Part shown: one piece after another, positions 35,012 through 42,919 of the stretch
Position numbering within the stretch: the stretch's first letter is position 1
Layout: every line of letters begins with the position of its first letter
Assembly (NCBI RefSeq): GCF_040267705.1
Contig: NZ_CP158374.1
Location: 2,480,001-2,544,000 of the forward strand
Reading direction: 5' to 3'
Source of the DNA: Agromyces sp. G08B096
Lineage (GTDB): Bacteria; Actinomycetota; Actinomycetes; Actinomycetales; Microbacteriaceae
Length of the DNA: 64,000 bases
Made by a program: the position numbers and the translations under genes
Notes under the pieces: model-generated
What the model was told of the DNA's origin: nothing
The model's database searches: none
Seen by the model: the letters and a program-made list of their open reading frames with translations, nothing else

Positions 35012-36309
35012 GTCTCGCCACGATCCCCGAGGTGCTCGAGGCGCTGCGCGCCGGCAAGCCCGTCATCGTCGCCGACGACGAGGCCCGCGAGAACGAGGGC
35101 GACGCCATCATGGCGGCCGAGTTCGCGACCCAGGAGTGGATCGCGTGGATGGTGCGCCACACCAGCGGATTCCTCTGCGCGCCCATGCCCGGCGCCCTGG
35201 CCGACCGGCTCGAGCTGCCCGCGATGGTCGAACGCAACGAAGACGTCCGCGGCACGGCGTACACCGTGTCGGTCGACGCGGCCGACCGCGTGTCGACGGG
35301 CATCTCGGCGTCCGACCGCGCACACACGCTCCGCGTGCTCGCCGACCCGGATGCGACGCCCGACCGGCTCATCCGCCCGGGCCACATCCTCCCGCTCCGC
35401 GCGGTCGACGGCGGGGTCCGCGAACGCGCCGGCCACACCGAGGCCGCCGTCGACCTCATGCGCCTCGCGGGGCTCGCCCCCGTCGGCGTGATCGCCGAGC
35501 TCGTGGGCGACGACGGCGAGATGCTGCGACTGCCGGGCCTCATCGAGCTCGGTGAGCGCGAGGGGCTGCCGGTGACGACGGTCGCGGCGCTCATCGACTG
35601 GCTGCGCGAATGGCATGCCGGGCAGGACCTCGAGGCGGGGCCTGCGGCGCCCATCGCCGAAGGCAGCACCGTCGGCTTCGAGGTCGAGACGAACCTGCCG
35701 ACAGTCCACGGCACGTTCCGGGTGCGCGCCTACCGGGATCGCCGGACGGGTGCCGACCACGTGGCGATCATCGCGGGCGACCCGGCCGGCGACCCCGCCG
35801 GCGCGATCGTCCGGGTGCACTCGGAGTGCCTCACGGGCGAGGCGTTCGGATCGCTGAAGTGCGAGTGCGGCCCGCAGCTCGACGCGGCGCTCGAAGCGAT
35901 CCGCGAGTCCGGCGGCGTCGTGGTCTACCTCCGCGGACACGAGGGACGCGGCATCGGGCTCATCAACAAACTGCGCGCGTACCGCCTGCAGGAGGACGGC
36001 CTCGACACGCTCGACGCGAACGTCGCGCTCGGCCTGCCGATCGACTCGCGCGACTACTCGGCCGCGAGCGCCATCCTCGACGATCTCGGTGTGGAGCGGG
36101 TGCGCCTGCTCACGAACAACCCCGAGAAGGTCAGGCAGCTCGAAGCCCACGGCATCCGCGTCGCCGAGCGGCTGCCGCTCGTCGTCGGCGTCGGCGCCGG
36201 CAACCAGGGCTACCTGGAGACCAAGGCGCGGCGCATGGGCCACGCCATCGACGACGGCCAGCTGGCGGATGCCTCGGCCGAGACCCTCTTGGAAGGACAC
36301 GCCTCATGA
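35008..36309 (+). CDS. ribBA: DHBP synthase / GTP cyclohydrolase II fusion
   Basis: 433-aa bifunctional enzyme supplying both riboflavin precursors. The N-terminal RibB domain (about 1-205) has [23 protein letters not shown] and [14 protein letters not shown], and converts ribulose 5-phosphate to the four-carbon unit. The C-terminal RibA domain (about 215-433) has the zinc Cys cluster in [18 protein letters not shown], then [17 protein letters not shown] and [11 protein letters not shown], and opens GTP. Start and stop codons overlap with ribE and ribH (ATGA both times). Confidence 0.96.
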   Translation: MSLATIPEVLEALRAGKPVIVADDEARENEGDAIMAAEFATQEWIAWMVRHTSGFLCAPMPGALADRLELPAMVERNEDVRGTAYTVSVDAADRVSTGISASDRAHTLRVLADPDATPDRLIRPGHILPLRAVDGGVRERAGHTEAAVDLMRLAGLAPVGVIAELVGDDGEMLRLPGLIELGEREGLPVTTVAALIDWLREWHAGQDLEAGPAAPIAEGSTVGFEVETNLPTVHGTFRVRAYRDRRTGADHVAIIAGDPAGDPAGAIVRVHSECLTGEAFGSLKCECGPQLDAALEAIRESGGVVVYLRGHEGRGIGLINKLRAYRLQEDGLDTLDANVALGLPIDSRDYSAASAILDDLGVERVRLLTNNPEKVRQLEAHGIRVAERLPLVVGVGAGNQGYLETKARRMGHAIDDGQLADASAETLLEGHAS

Positions 36310-36776
36310 GCGGAGCAGGCTCCCCCACCCTCGACATCGACGGCACCGGCCTCGACGTCGTGATCGTCGCCGGCAGCTGGCACGACGAGATCACCGACGG
36401 CCTCATCGCCGGAGCGACCCGGACCCTCGAGGCATCCGGTGCTTCGTTCTCGCTGGTGCGCGTGCCAGGCAGTTTCGAACTGCCGGTGGTCGCGAAGGCG
36501 GCGCTCGAGGCGGGAGCCGATGCCGTCGTCGCGCTGGGCGTGATCATCCGCGGCGGCACACCGCACTTCGAGTACGTCTCGTCGGCGGCGACCGACGGGC
36601 TCACCCGGGTGGCGCTCGACACGGGAAAGCCCGTCGGCTTCGGCGTGCTCACCCTCGACGACGAGCAGCAGGGCCTCGATCGCGCCGGACTGCCCGGCTC
36701 GAAGGAGGACAAGGGGCGCGAGGCCGCGGAAGCCGCGATCGCGACGGCACGCGTGCTCCGGACCCTGCGCGGCTGA
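36306..36776 (+). CDS. ribH: 6,7-dimethyl-8-ribityllumazine synthase
   Basis: 156-aa lumazine synthase, the penultimate enzyme, joining the RibB and RibD-derived products and normally forming pentamers or 60-mers. Visible: [49 protein letters not shown] (catalytic His region) and [20 protein letters not shown]. Starts inside the end of ribBA (ATGA) and ends the operon. No clear hairpin follows before the next promoter at 36815. Confidence 0.96.
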   Translation: MSGAGSPTLDIDGTGLDVVIVAGSWHDEITDGLIAGATRTLEASGASFSLVRVPGSFELPVVAKAALEAGADAVVALGVIIRGGTPHFEYVSSAATDGLTRVALDTGKPVGFGVLTLDDEQQGLDRAGLPGSKEDKGREAAEAAIATARVLRTLRG

Positions 36777-36814
36777 GCCCGCGCGCCGATTCGACTTCGA
36801 CGATCGGTAGAACT

Positions 36815-36820
36815 TAAACT
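36815..36820 (+). promoter_or_regulatory. -10 of a leaderless small membrane protein gene
   Basis: TAAACT is followed after 7 nt by ATG 36828, with no Shine-Dalgarno sequence. TCGACT at 36791-36796 could act as a weak -35 (18-bp spacer). Confidence 0.55.
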
Positions 36821-36827
36821 CGGCTCC

Positions 36828-37181
36828 ATGGAGACCCTCCGTCACATCGTCGTGTTCGTCCACCTGATCGGGTTCGCCCTGCTCTTCGGCGCGTGGGCCG
36901 TCGAGGCCGTGAACCGGCGGTTCGACGTGACCCGCCTGATGAGCTACGGCCTGCTCATCGCCGGCGTCGCCGGGCTCGCCCTCGCGGCGCCGTGGGGCAT
37001 CGAGTACGACCTGAACTACGCCAAGCTCGGCGTGAAGCTCGTGGTGCTCGTCGCGATCGGCGCGCTGCTCGGCATCGGCTCCGCCCGTCAGAAGCGCAAC
37101 GGCTCCGTGCCGCCCGCGCTCTTCTGGTCGATCGGCGCCCTCACGCTCGTGAACGCCGGCATCGCCGTCATCTGGCGCTGA
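36828..37181 (+). CDS. Small four-helix membrane protein, function unknown
   Basis: 117 aa with four predicted membrane segments (about 6-27, 38-56, 66-84 and 97-115) and few loop residues. METLRHIVVFVHLIGFALLFGAW resembles short integral membrane proteins common next to rib and metabolic genes in Microbacteriaceae; I know of no assigned role. It lies 51 bp after ribH on the same strand but appears to have its own leaderless promoter. A perfect palindrome follows at 37216-37253. Confidence 0.8.
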   Translation: METLRHIVVFVHLIGFALLFGAWAVEAVNRRFDVTRLMSYGLLIAGVAGLALAAPWGIEYDLNYAKLGVKLVVLVAIGALLGIGSARQKRNGSVPPALFWSIGALTLVNAGIAVIWR

Positions 37182-37215
37182 CCGTTCGTCGCACCGACAC
37201 CGCCGTTCGTCGCAC

Positions 37216-37253
37216 GGTGCCGCCGTCCACCCGGCCGGGTGGACGGCGGCACC
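37216..37253 (+). terminator. 38-bp perfect palindrome
   Basis: Every base of 37216-37234 pairs with 37235-37253, with no free loop (the centre CCGG/CCGG would open in RNA). It lies 35 bp after the preceding stop and fits a terminator. A direct repeat CCGTTCGTCGCAC (37182-37194 and 37203-37215) abuts it on the left. A protein-binding palindrome is an alternative. Confidence 0.65.
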
Positions 37254-37376
37254 GCCGCGATGACGTAATGTGACTGGGTTGCCACAAGCGACGATTCCCA
37301 CCGTTCCGGGCCCGCCCACGCCAGACCGACGTTCTCGCCCGGGCGACCCCACGTCCCACCGGAGTCCTCGCAGGCG

Positions 37377-38753
37377 ATGTCCACTTCCAGCACGACGGCC
37401 GCAGCGGCCGCGTCCTCCAGCCCCACCACCCCGGCCAACCCGCGCAGCCGGGTCATCCTGGCCAGCCTCATCGGCACCACGATCGAGTTCTACGACTTCT
37501 ACGTCTACGCCACCGCGGCGGTGCTGGTCTTCCCGCACCTCTTCTTCCCCGCGGGCGACGCGACCACCGCGCTGCTCTCCTCGTTCGCCGTCTTCGGCGC
37601 GGCGATGGTCGCTCGGCCGCTCGGCGCGGTCGTGTTCGGCCACCTCGGCGACAAGCACGGGCGCAAGGCCACGCTCGTGGGCGCCCTGCTCACCATGGGC
37701 ATTGCGACCTTCCTCATCGGCGTGCTGCCGACCTACGCCCTCGTCGGCTGGCTCGCGCCGCTGCTGCTCGTGATCCTCCGCATCGCGCAGGGCTTCGCCC
37801 TCGGCGGCGAGTGGTCGGGTGCCGCGCTCGTCGCGACCGAGAACGCCCCGACGGGCAAGCGCGCCTGGTACGGCACGTTCCCGCAGCTCGGCGCGCCGAT
37901 CGGGTTCATCATCGCGAACGGGCTGTTCCTCATCATCGCCGCGGCCCTGCCCTCCGACGACCCGAGCATGCCGTCTCAGGCGTTCCTCGACTGGGGCTGG
38001 CGCATCCCGTTCCTGTTCTCGGTCGTGATGGTCGTCGTCGGCCTCTGGGTGCGGCTGCGGCTGGTCGAGTCGACGGCGTTCTCCAAGGCCTCGCAGGAGG
38101 GCAAGCTCAAGCGCCTCCCGCTCGCGAGCGTGTTCAAGAGCTACTGGAAGGAGCTCATCCTCGGCACCTTCTTCATGCTGGCGACCTACGTGCTCTTCTA
38201 CCTGATGACCACGTTCTCGCTGAGCTACGGGCGCGCACCGATCGAGGCCGCCGAGGGCGCCCTCCCCGGCCTCGGCTACTCGTACAACACGTTCGTGCTC
38301 ATGCTCATCGGGGGCGTCGTCTTCTTCGGCATCTTCACGCTGCTCTCCGGCCCGTGGGCCGACCGCTGGGGCCGCCGGAAGACGCTCATCTGGGTCACGC
38401 TCGGCATCATCGTCTTCGGCCTGCTGTGGGTGCCGCTGCTCGGCGCCGGCTTCTGGGGCGTGATGCTGTGGCTCATCGTCGGCTTCGCGCTCATGGGCAT
38501 GACGTTCGGTCCGATGGGCGCCCTGCTGCCCGAGCTGTTCCCGACGAACGTGCGCTACACCGGCTCCGGCATCTCGTACAACGTCTCGTCGATCCTCGGT
38601 GCGGCGGTCGCGCCGTTCATCGCGGTCGCGCTCTGGCAGGCCGGCGGCGGCAGCCCGTTCTGGGTCGGCATCTACCTGTCGGCCATGGCGGTGCTCACCC
38701 TCATCGCGCTCCTGGTCTCGCGCGAGACGAAGGACGTCGACATCGATCGCTGA
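37377..38753 (+). CDS. MHS-type major facilitator transporter
   Basis: 458-aa permease with 12 membrane segments, of the metabolite:H+ symporter group (relatives of ShiA, ProP, KgtP). Typical motifs: LIGTTIEFYDFYVYATAAVLVFP in TM1, GHLGDKHGRKATL in loop 2-3, LRIAQGFALGGEWSGAALVATE in TM4-5, and a second DRWGRRK in loop 8-9. These carriers import organic acids, betaines or aromatic acids with protons; the substrate cannot be told. A -10-like TAATGT at 37266 is possible. A strong terminator follows. Confidence 0.88.
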   Translation: MSTSSTTAAAAASSSPTTPANPRSRVILASLIGTTIEFYDFYVYATAAVLVFPHLFFPAGDATTALLSSFAVFGAAMVARPLGAVVFGHLGDKHGRKATLVGALLTMGIATFLIGVLPTYALVGWLAPLLLVILRIAQGFALGGEWSGAALVATENAPTGKRAWYGTFPQLGAPIGFIIANGLFLIIAAALPSDDPSMPSQAFLDWGWRIPFLFSVVMVVVGLWVRLRLVESTAFSKASQEGKLKRLPLASVFKSYWKELILGTFFMLATYVLFYLMTTFSLSYGRAPIEAAEGALPGLGYSYNTFVLMLIGGVVFFGIFTLLSGPWADRWGRRKTLIWVTLGIIVFGLLWVPLLGAGFWGVMLWLIVGFALMGMTFGPMGALLPELFPTNVRYTGSGISYNVSSILGAAVAPFIAVALWQAGGGSPFWVGIYLSAMAVLTLIALLVSRETKDVDIDR

Positions 38754-38767
38754 GTCCTGATCAGCTC

Positions 38768-38808
38768 ACGACGGATGCCCCGGGCCTCATGCCCGGGGCA
38801 TCCGTCGT
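38768..38808 (+). terminator. Strong hairpin terminator after the MHS transporter
   Basis: Perfect 18-bp arms ACGACGGATGCCCCGGGC (38768-38785) and its complement (38791-38808), loop CTCAT. It starts 14 bp after the stop codon. GGATGCC/GGCATCC cores also occur in the terminators at 19449 and 51946, a local terminator style. Confidence 0.88.
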
Positions 38809-38936
38809 TCCGCATTCGTTGCTCTCTGCCCCCCTTCTGGGCCGCGGGTCGCCGGCGTAGCATGGCCGGCGACAGGATGGCCGGGTTCCCAGCCGGCATC
38901 GTCGTCGCCCGGCGCCCGGTGAGGACGACGCGCGTG

Positions 38937-39362
38937 ATGCACACGACGATGGACATGATGAAGGACGCCATGTCGGCCGAGCAGGGGCCGATGCCGGGCA
39001 TGGATCTCACGCTGATGCAGGAGTGTCTCGAGGCCCTCTCCGCGTGCGAGCAGGCGTGCGTGATGTGCGCCGACGCCGACGCGGGCGAGGGCATGGGCCG
39101 GTGCGCCGGGATGTGCGCGAACTGCGCCGACCTCTGCGGCACCATGATGCGGATGATGCTCCGCATGAACGGCTGGGACGCGGCCGTGATGATGTCGGCG
39201 ATGGAGACCACCATGGCGATGTGCCGGGCGTGCTCGGCCGAGTGCATGATGCACGCGGAGATGAGCGAGCACTGCCGGATGTGCGCCATGGCCTGCGACG
39301 AGGCGGCGTCGTCGCTCGAGCGGCTGCTCGGTTCGATGCGGGAGCGGATGCCCGCGATGTGA
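38937..39362 (+). CDS. Met/Cys-rich four-helix copper-storage-like protein (DUF326)
   Basis: About 141 aa with roughly 14 Cys and 29 Met, nearly one residue in three. Cys come in helical spacing: CEQACVMC, CAGMCANCADLC, CRACSAEC and HCRMCAMAC. This matches the DUF326/Csp four-helix bundle that packs Cu(I) inside its core with Cys thiolates. No signal or Tat sequence is present, so it resembles the cytosolic Csp3 type. The start is uncertain: ATG 38937 begins the helical part, but in-frame ATGs at 38862 and 38877 and a GTG at 38934 exist. Copper storage is the family's known role; the high Met content is unusual. Confidence 0.8.
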   Translation: MHTTMDMMKDAMSAEQGPMPGMDLTLMQECLEALSACEQACVMCADADAGEGMGRCAGMCANCADLCGTMMRMMLRMNGWDAAVMMSAMETTMAMCRACSAECMMHAEMSEHCRMCAMACDEAASSLERLLGSMRERMPAM

Positions 39363-39400
39363 GAAGGCCGCGGCGTCAGGCGTCGGCTCCGCGGGGTCGG

Positions 39401-39428
39401 GCGTCAGGCGTCAGGCGTCAGGCGTCAG
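39401..39428. repeat. Four tandem GCGTCAG heptamers
   Basis: Perfect 7-nt units at 39401, 39408, 39415 and 39422, with diverged copies from 39374. The last unit contains the stop codon (TGA on minus, 39427-39425) of the 116-aa gene. Heptamer slippage would shift its reading frame end. The array lies between two convergent genes. Confidence 0.85.
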
Positions 39429-39775
39429 GCGGCGGCGACGCTGAGGTGCTCGTCGCCGACGGCGAGCACGCCGTAGACGGCGTGGAGCGCGACGGGCTCG
39501 CCGCTCCGGAGGCGTCCGCCGAGGGGCGCATGGTGCCAGACCCGGCGGAGCCCTCCGTCGAGGGCGGCGACGGTGACGAACCCGTCGGCACCGGCCTCGA
39601 GCACGACGGCGTCGACCCAGCGGCTGGGGGTCGCGCGCGCGACCCGCGCCTGCACCGCGTTCAGGCCATGGCCCGGCCGGTCGCTCCGGCAGGCCTCGTG
39701 CGCCTCGCAGCCCCGCATGCCCATGACCCGGCCCGGCTGGGGCCGGGTGGCGGCGTGCGGTTCGCGGTGCGACAT
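39425..39775 (-). CDS. Small hypothetical protein next to the copper-storage gene
   Basis: 116 aa, not recognised. The N-terminal ~40 residues hold His and Cys (MSHREPHAA..., CEAHEACRSDRPGHG) and could bind metal. The C-terminal part (VDAVVLEAGADGFVTVAALDG...) is beta-rich with RRVWHHAPLGGRL. AAGGAG lies 5 nt before the ATG, and a -10-like TATCGT at 39807-39802 lies about 30 nt upstream. The stop codon falls in the heptamer array. Convergent with the DUF326 gene; a shared copper role is only a guess. Confidence 0.72.
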   Translation of the reverse strand: MSHREPHAATRPQPGRVMGMRGCEAHEACRSDRPGHGLNAVQARVARATPSRWVDAVVLEAGADGFVTVAALDGGLRRVWHHAPLGGRLRSGEPVALHAVYGVLAVGDEHLSVAAA

Positions 39776-39915
39776 GAGGACTCCTTGCGACGGTGCGGGC
39801 GACGATACGCCTCCACCGCGCCGACGTCGCGGGCGAGCGTCACACGCGGCAACACGTCCGCGTCGCACGGGCGGCGCGTGCACCCGTCCTCCGTCGGTGT
39901 GCGCCCTCGCGCCCG

Positions 39916-40743
39916 TCAGTCGAGGAACAGCGCCCGCAGCCGGGAGGTGGTGAAGAACATGCCGGCGACGACCATGACGACGTAGTACGCCACGTGCCAG
40001 AGCAGCCCGAGACCGACGGCACCCGTGGTGAGGCCCCGGACCAGTTCGACCCCGTGCCAGAGCGGCAGCGCCTGGATGACCCACTGGATCGGCTCGGGGT
40101 ACACCGAGAGGGGGTAGAACGTCGAGGAGAACAGGAACATGGGCAGCATCACGAAGTTGATCCAGTCCATCTGCTGGAACGTCTTCAGGTAGCTCGTGAC
40201 CGCCATGCCGAGGCTCGCGAACCCGAAGGCGATGAGGAGCACGGCGGGCAGGGCGAGCAGCGCCCACCACGAGAGGGTGAGCCCGAGCACCTGCATCACG
40301 AGCATGAAGCCCGTGGCGTAGAGCCCGCCACGGAGGAGTGCCAGCGAGATCTCGCCGAGCGCGACGTCGAACGGGCCGAGGGTCGTCGCGAGCATGCCCT
40401 CGTAGAGCTTCGCGAACCGGATCTTGAAGAACACGTTCCACGTCGAGTCGTAGATGGCGCCGTTCATGGCCGCGACCGCGAGCAGCGCCGGCGCGATGAA
40501 CGCGGCGTACGGGATCTCGCGGCCGTCGGCCGTCACCGTGCCGACGAGCGCCCCGAGTCCGACGCCGAGCGAGAGCAGGTAGAAGATCGGCTCGAACAGC
40601 CCGGAGAGCATGACGACCCAGTTGGTCGAGCGCGTCGCCCGCCAGCCGCGGTACATCACGGCCCGCGCGTTGCCCGCGTAGAGGGAGCGGAGCGGCCGGC
40701 GGGAGGTCCGGTGCTCGATGGCGTGGTCGACGGTCGTCATCAT
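39916..40743 (-). CDS. ABC-2 type export permease (NodJ-like), second
   Basis: 275-aa permease with six membrane segments of the ABC-2/NodJ family. After a basic start: LFEPIFYLLSLGVGLGALVG, FIAPALLAVAAMNGAIYDSTWNVFFKIRFAKLYEGMLATTLGPFDV, and the SSTFYPLSVYPEPIQWVIQALPLWHGVELVRG signature. It pairs with the permease at 40740 and the ATPase at 41612. ATG 40743 overlaps the previous TGA (ATGA); a second ATG follows at 40740. Last gene of the exporter operon. Confidence 0.88.
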   Translation of the reverse strand: MMTTVDHAIEHRTSRRPLRSLYAGNARAVMYRGWRATRSTNWVVMLSGLFEPIFYLLSLGVGLGALVGTVTADGREIPYAAFIAPALLAVAAMNGAIYDSTWNVFFKIRFAKLYEGMLATTLGPFDVALGEISLALLRGGLYATGFMLVMQVLGLTLSWWALLALPAVLLIAFGFASLGMAVTSYLKTFQQMDWINFVMLPMFLFSSTFYPLSVYPEPIQWVIQALPLWHGVELVRGLTTGAVGLGLLWHVAYYVVMVVAGMFFTTSRLRALFLD

Positions 40744-41615
40744 GCGGCGAGCCTCCGGACGGCGATGCGCCGGGCCCACACCCAGCCCACGGCGGTCATC
40801 GCGAGGAGCACCACGACGTGCAGGGCGGTGAGCCACACCGGCTCGGGGTATCCGAAGGTCGCGACGCGCGCGAGCTCGGTGCCGTGCCAGAGCGGCGAGA
40901 TCCAGCCGATCCACTGCAGGAACCACGGCAGCTCGGAGAGCGGGAAGAAGGTGCCGGAGAACAGGGTGAGGGGCAGCACCACGAGCCGCTCGACCATGGC
41001 GAGCTGGCCGGTGTCCTCCGTGATCGTGGACGCATAGGCCATGAGCAGCGTGCCGAAGGCCATGCCTGTGAGGATCGCGGCGACGATCGCGAGCCAGCCC
41101 GTCGGCGCGGGCACGGCGCCGAAGGCGAGCATGAAGAGGTAGTAGATCGCGACCGTCGCGGCCAGCCGCACGACGACCGAGATGACGAGCCCGTCGACGA
41201 TCTGCCCCGGCCGGATCGGGGCGGCGTGCATCGCCGAGAAGGTCGGGTTCCACTTGTAGCCGAGTAGCACCGGGTAGGAGAACTCGATCGTCGCGGTCGT
41301 GAGGCCGGCACTGCAGAGCAGCGCCGGTGCGACGAACACCAGATAGCCGACGCCCTGCGCCTCGAGGCCGGCGCCGCGGTCGACGAGCGTCGCAAGGCCC
41401 ACGCCCATCGCGTACAGGTAGATGAGCGGCTCGCCGAAGCCCGTGACGAGGATGGTCTGCGCGTACGAGCGCATGACCCGGAAGCGGTGCTCGGCCACGT
41501 ACCAGGCGCCGAAGCGCCTCGGCCGCACGCCGGCGGCGAGCGCGCGGCGCGCGTCGGCGGACGGGGCGCCGGACGCGGTCGCGGCGACCGCGTCGCCTGC
41601 TGCTGCGCCGCTCAT
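40740..41615 (-). CDS. ABC-2 type export permease (NodJ-like), first
   Basis: 291 aa, six membrane segments. Same family as the downstream permease: GFGEPLIYLYAMGVGLATLVD, FVAPALLCSAGLTTATIEFSYPVLLGYKWNPTFSAMHAAPIRPGQI, and LFSGTFFPLSELPWFLQWIGWISPLWHGTELAR. Two non-identical permeases suggest a heterodimeric channel with the ATPase. The start overlaps the ATPase stop (ATGA). Export substrate unknown; relatives move lipo-oligosaccharides, antibiotics or polysaccharides. Confidence 0.88.
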   Translation of the reverse strand: MSGAAAGDAVAATASGAPSADARRALAAGVRPRRFGAWYVAEHRFRVMRSYAQTILVTGFGEPLIYLYAMGVGLATLVDRGAGLEAQGVGYLVFVAPALLCSAGLTTATIEFSYPVLLGYKWNPTFSAMHAAPIRPGQIVDGLVISVVVRLAATVAIYYLFMLAFGAVPAPTGWLAIVAAILTGMAFGTLLMAYASTITEDTGQLAMVERLVVLPLTLFSGTFFPLSELPWFLQWIGWISPLWHGTELARVATFGYPEPVWLTALHVVVLLAMTAVGWVWARRIAVRRLAA

Positions 41616-42538
41616 TCGATGAGGCTCCGCCCGGTCAGCCGCAGGAAGACGTCTTCGAGGCTCGAGCGCCGCACGAGGCTGGTGATGGGGTGCAGCCCGC
41701 CGTCGGCGATGCGGGCGAGCTCCGCCTCGCCGTCGGCGGCGTAGACGAGGACGCGGTCGGGCAGCACCTCGATGCGGTCGCCCGTGCCCTCGAGCAGGCG
41801 CGCGACCTCCTCGTTGCGGTCGGAGCCGAAGCGGAGCTCGAGCACCTCGCGCGAGGAGTACCGGCGGATGAGCTCGGCGGGGGTGCCCTCCGCCATGATG
41901 CGGCCGTGGTCGACGACGACCAGCCGGTCGCAGAGCTGCTCGGCCTCGTCCATGTAGTGCGTGGTGAGCACGAGGGTGGTGCCCTGCTCCTTCAGGCGGA
42001 ACAGGCGATCCCAGAGGATGTGCCTGGCCTGCGGGTCGAGCCCGGTGGTCGGCTCGTCGAGCAGCAGGATGCGCGGGTCGTTGATGAGGCCGCGGGCGAT
42101 CGTGAGCCGGCGCTTCATGCCGCCCGAGAGCGCGTCGACCTTGGCCTTGGCCTTCTCCTCGAGCTGCGCGAAGGCGAGCAGCTCGTCGGCGCGGCGGGCG
42201 ACCTGGGCGCGCGGCAGGCCGAAGTAACGGCCGTAGACGAGCAGGTTCTCGCGCACCCGCAGCTCTTCGTCGAGGTTGTCGGACTGCGGCACGACGCCGA
42301 GCTGCGAGCGGATCTCGGGGCCGTGCCGGTCGGGGTCGAGCCCGAGGATCGACAGCTCCCCGCCCGTGCGGGTGGACACCGCGCCGATCATGCGCATGGT
42401 CGTGGACTTGCCCGCACCGTTCGGCCCGAGCAGACCGAACGACTCGCCGGGCGCGACCTCGAACGAGAGGCCGTCGACGGCGGCGAAGTCGCCGTACCGC
42501 TTCACGAGGTCGGTGGCGACGATCACAGGCGCAGGCAC
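41612..42538 (-). CDS. ABC exporter ATPase (NodI/DrrA-like)
   Basis: 308-aa ATP-binding subunit. Walker A GPNGAGKST, Q-loop VVPQSDN, signature LSGGMKRR, Walker B ILLLDEPTTGLD and H-loop LTTHYMDEAEQL are intact. A C-terminal ~80-residue domain follows, as in DrrA/NodI. GTG start at 42538 with no RBS; TACGGT 8 nt upstream on the minus strand could be a leaderless -10. It leads the three-gene operon and is divergent from the small HTH gene, so the operators at 42613-42656 may act on it too. Confidence 0.9.
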   Translation of the reverse strand: MPAPVIVATDLVKRYGDFAAVDGLSFEVAPGESFGLLGPNGAGKSTTMRMIGAVSTRTGGELSILGLDPDRHGPEIRSQLGVVPQSDNLDEELRVRENLLVYGRYFGLPRAQVARRADELLAFAQLEEKAKAKVDALSGGMKRRLTIARGLINDPRILLLDEPTTGLDPQARHILWDRLFRLKEQGTTLVLTTHYMDEAEQLCDRLVVVDHGRIMAEGTPAELIRRYSSREVLELRFGSDRNEEVARLLEGTGDRIEVLPDRVLVYAADGEAELARIADGGLHPITSLVRRSSLEDVFLRLTGRSLIE

Positions 42539-42612
42539 GGTATCCCACCGTAGCGGCGGGGTGCGACATCGGCGAGGGATGCCTCGCTCCGCCGAGGTAA
42601 CCCCCGACAGTT

Positions 42613-42656
42613 GTCAACGTGAATTGACGCCCTGCCCACTGTCAACTACCGTTGAC
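42613..42656. promoter_or_regulatory. Promoter with two identical GTCAA-N6-TTGAC operators
   Basis: Two inverted repeats GTCAA-N6-TTGAC at 42613-42628 and 42641-42656, centres 28 bp apart. They overlap a textbook promoter: -35 TTGACG at 42624-42629, 17-bp spacer, -10 TACCGT at 42647-42652, then ATG after 7 nt (leaderless). The right half of site 1 is the -35 box, and site 2 covers the -10. Binding there would block transcription, so autorepression by the HTH protein is likely. Confidence 0.75.
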
Positions 42657-42659
42657 GAA

Positions 42660-42887
42660 ATGGACGACCGCACCCTCCGCACCGCCATCGCCGCCGCGGA
42701 CGGCGACGACCCCTACCGCGCCCTCCGCGAGCTGCACCGCGCCCGGGTCGAGCTCACCCGCGAGCTCGACCGCGCGGAGGCCGTCGCCGTGCGGCGCGCC
42801 CGCGCGTCCGGCGCGAGCTGGCAGCTCATCGCCCTCGCCCTCGAGGTGAGCAGACAGGCCGTCCACAAGAAGTACGGGCGCGACTGA
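42660..42887 (+). CDS. Small HTH DNA-binding protein, likely autorepressor
   Basis: 75 aa. Residues 1-50 form a charged, probably coiled helix (ALRELHRARVELTRELDRAEA). The C-terminal part ASGASWQLIALALEVSRQAVHKKYGRD is a helix-turn-helix of the type seen in short actinobacterial regulators. It starts 3 bp after the second operator from a leaderless promoter. Located between a divergent NodI/J-like exporter and a downstream ABC exporter (27-32 bp away), it is a good candidate to control one or both. Effector unknown; it may work as a dimer through the coiled helix. Confidence 0.8.
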   Translation: MDDRTLRTAIAAADGDDPYRALRELHRARVELTRELDRAEAVAVRRARASGASWQLIALALEVSRQAVHKKYGRD

Positions 42888-42904
42888 CGCTCGGACACGA
42901 CGCG

Positions 42905-42910
42905 TATGCT
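42905..42910 (+). promoter_or_regulatory. -10 element of the ABC half-transporter gene
   Basis: TATGCT stands 3 nt before ATG 42914 and 9 nt before ATG 42920. Transcription should begin near 42917-42920, so the first ATG would not be in the mRNA. The second is therefore preferred. Confidence 0.5.
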
Positions 42911-42919
42911 GCAATGGCC

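Noticed and set aside
32509..36300. 1263-codon minus-strand frame across the riboflavin operon
   Set aside because: It crosses the FMN riboswitch and four certain rib genes and has no recognisable domain.
36777..36827. Terminator after ribH
   Set aside because: No stable hairpin could be found in the 51-bp gap; read-through to the next gene is possible.
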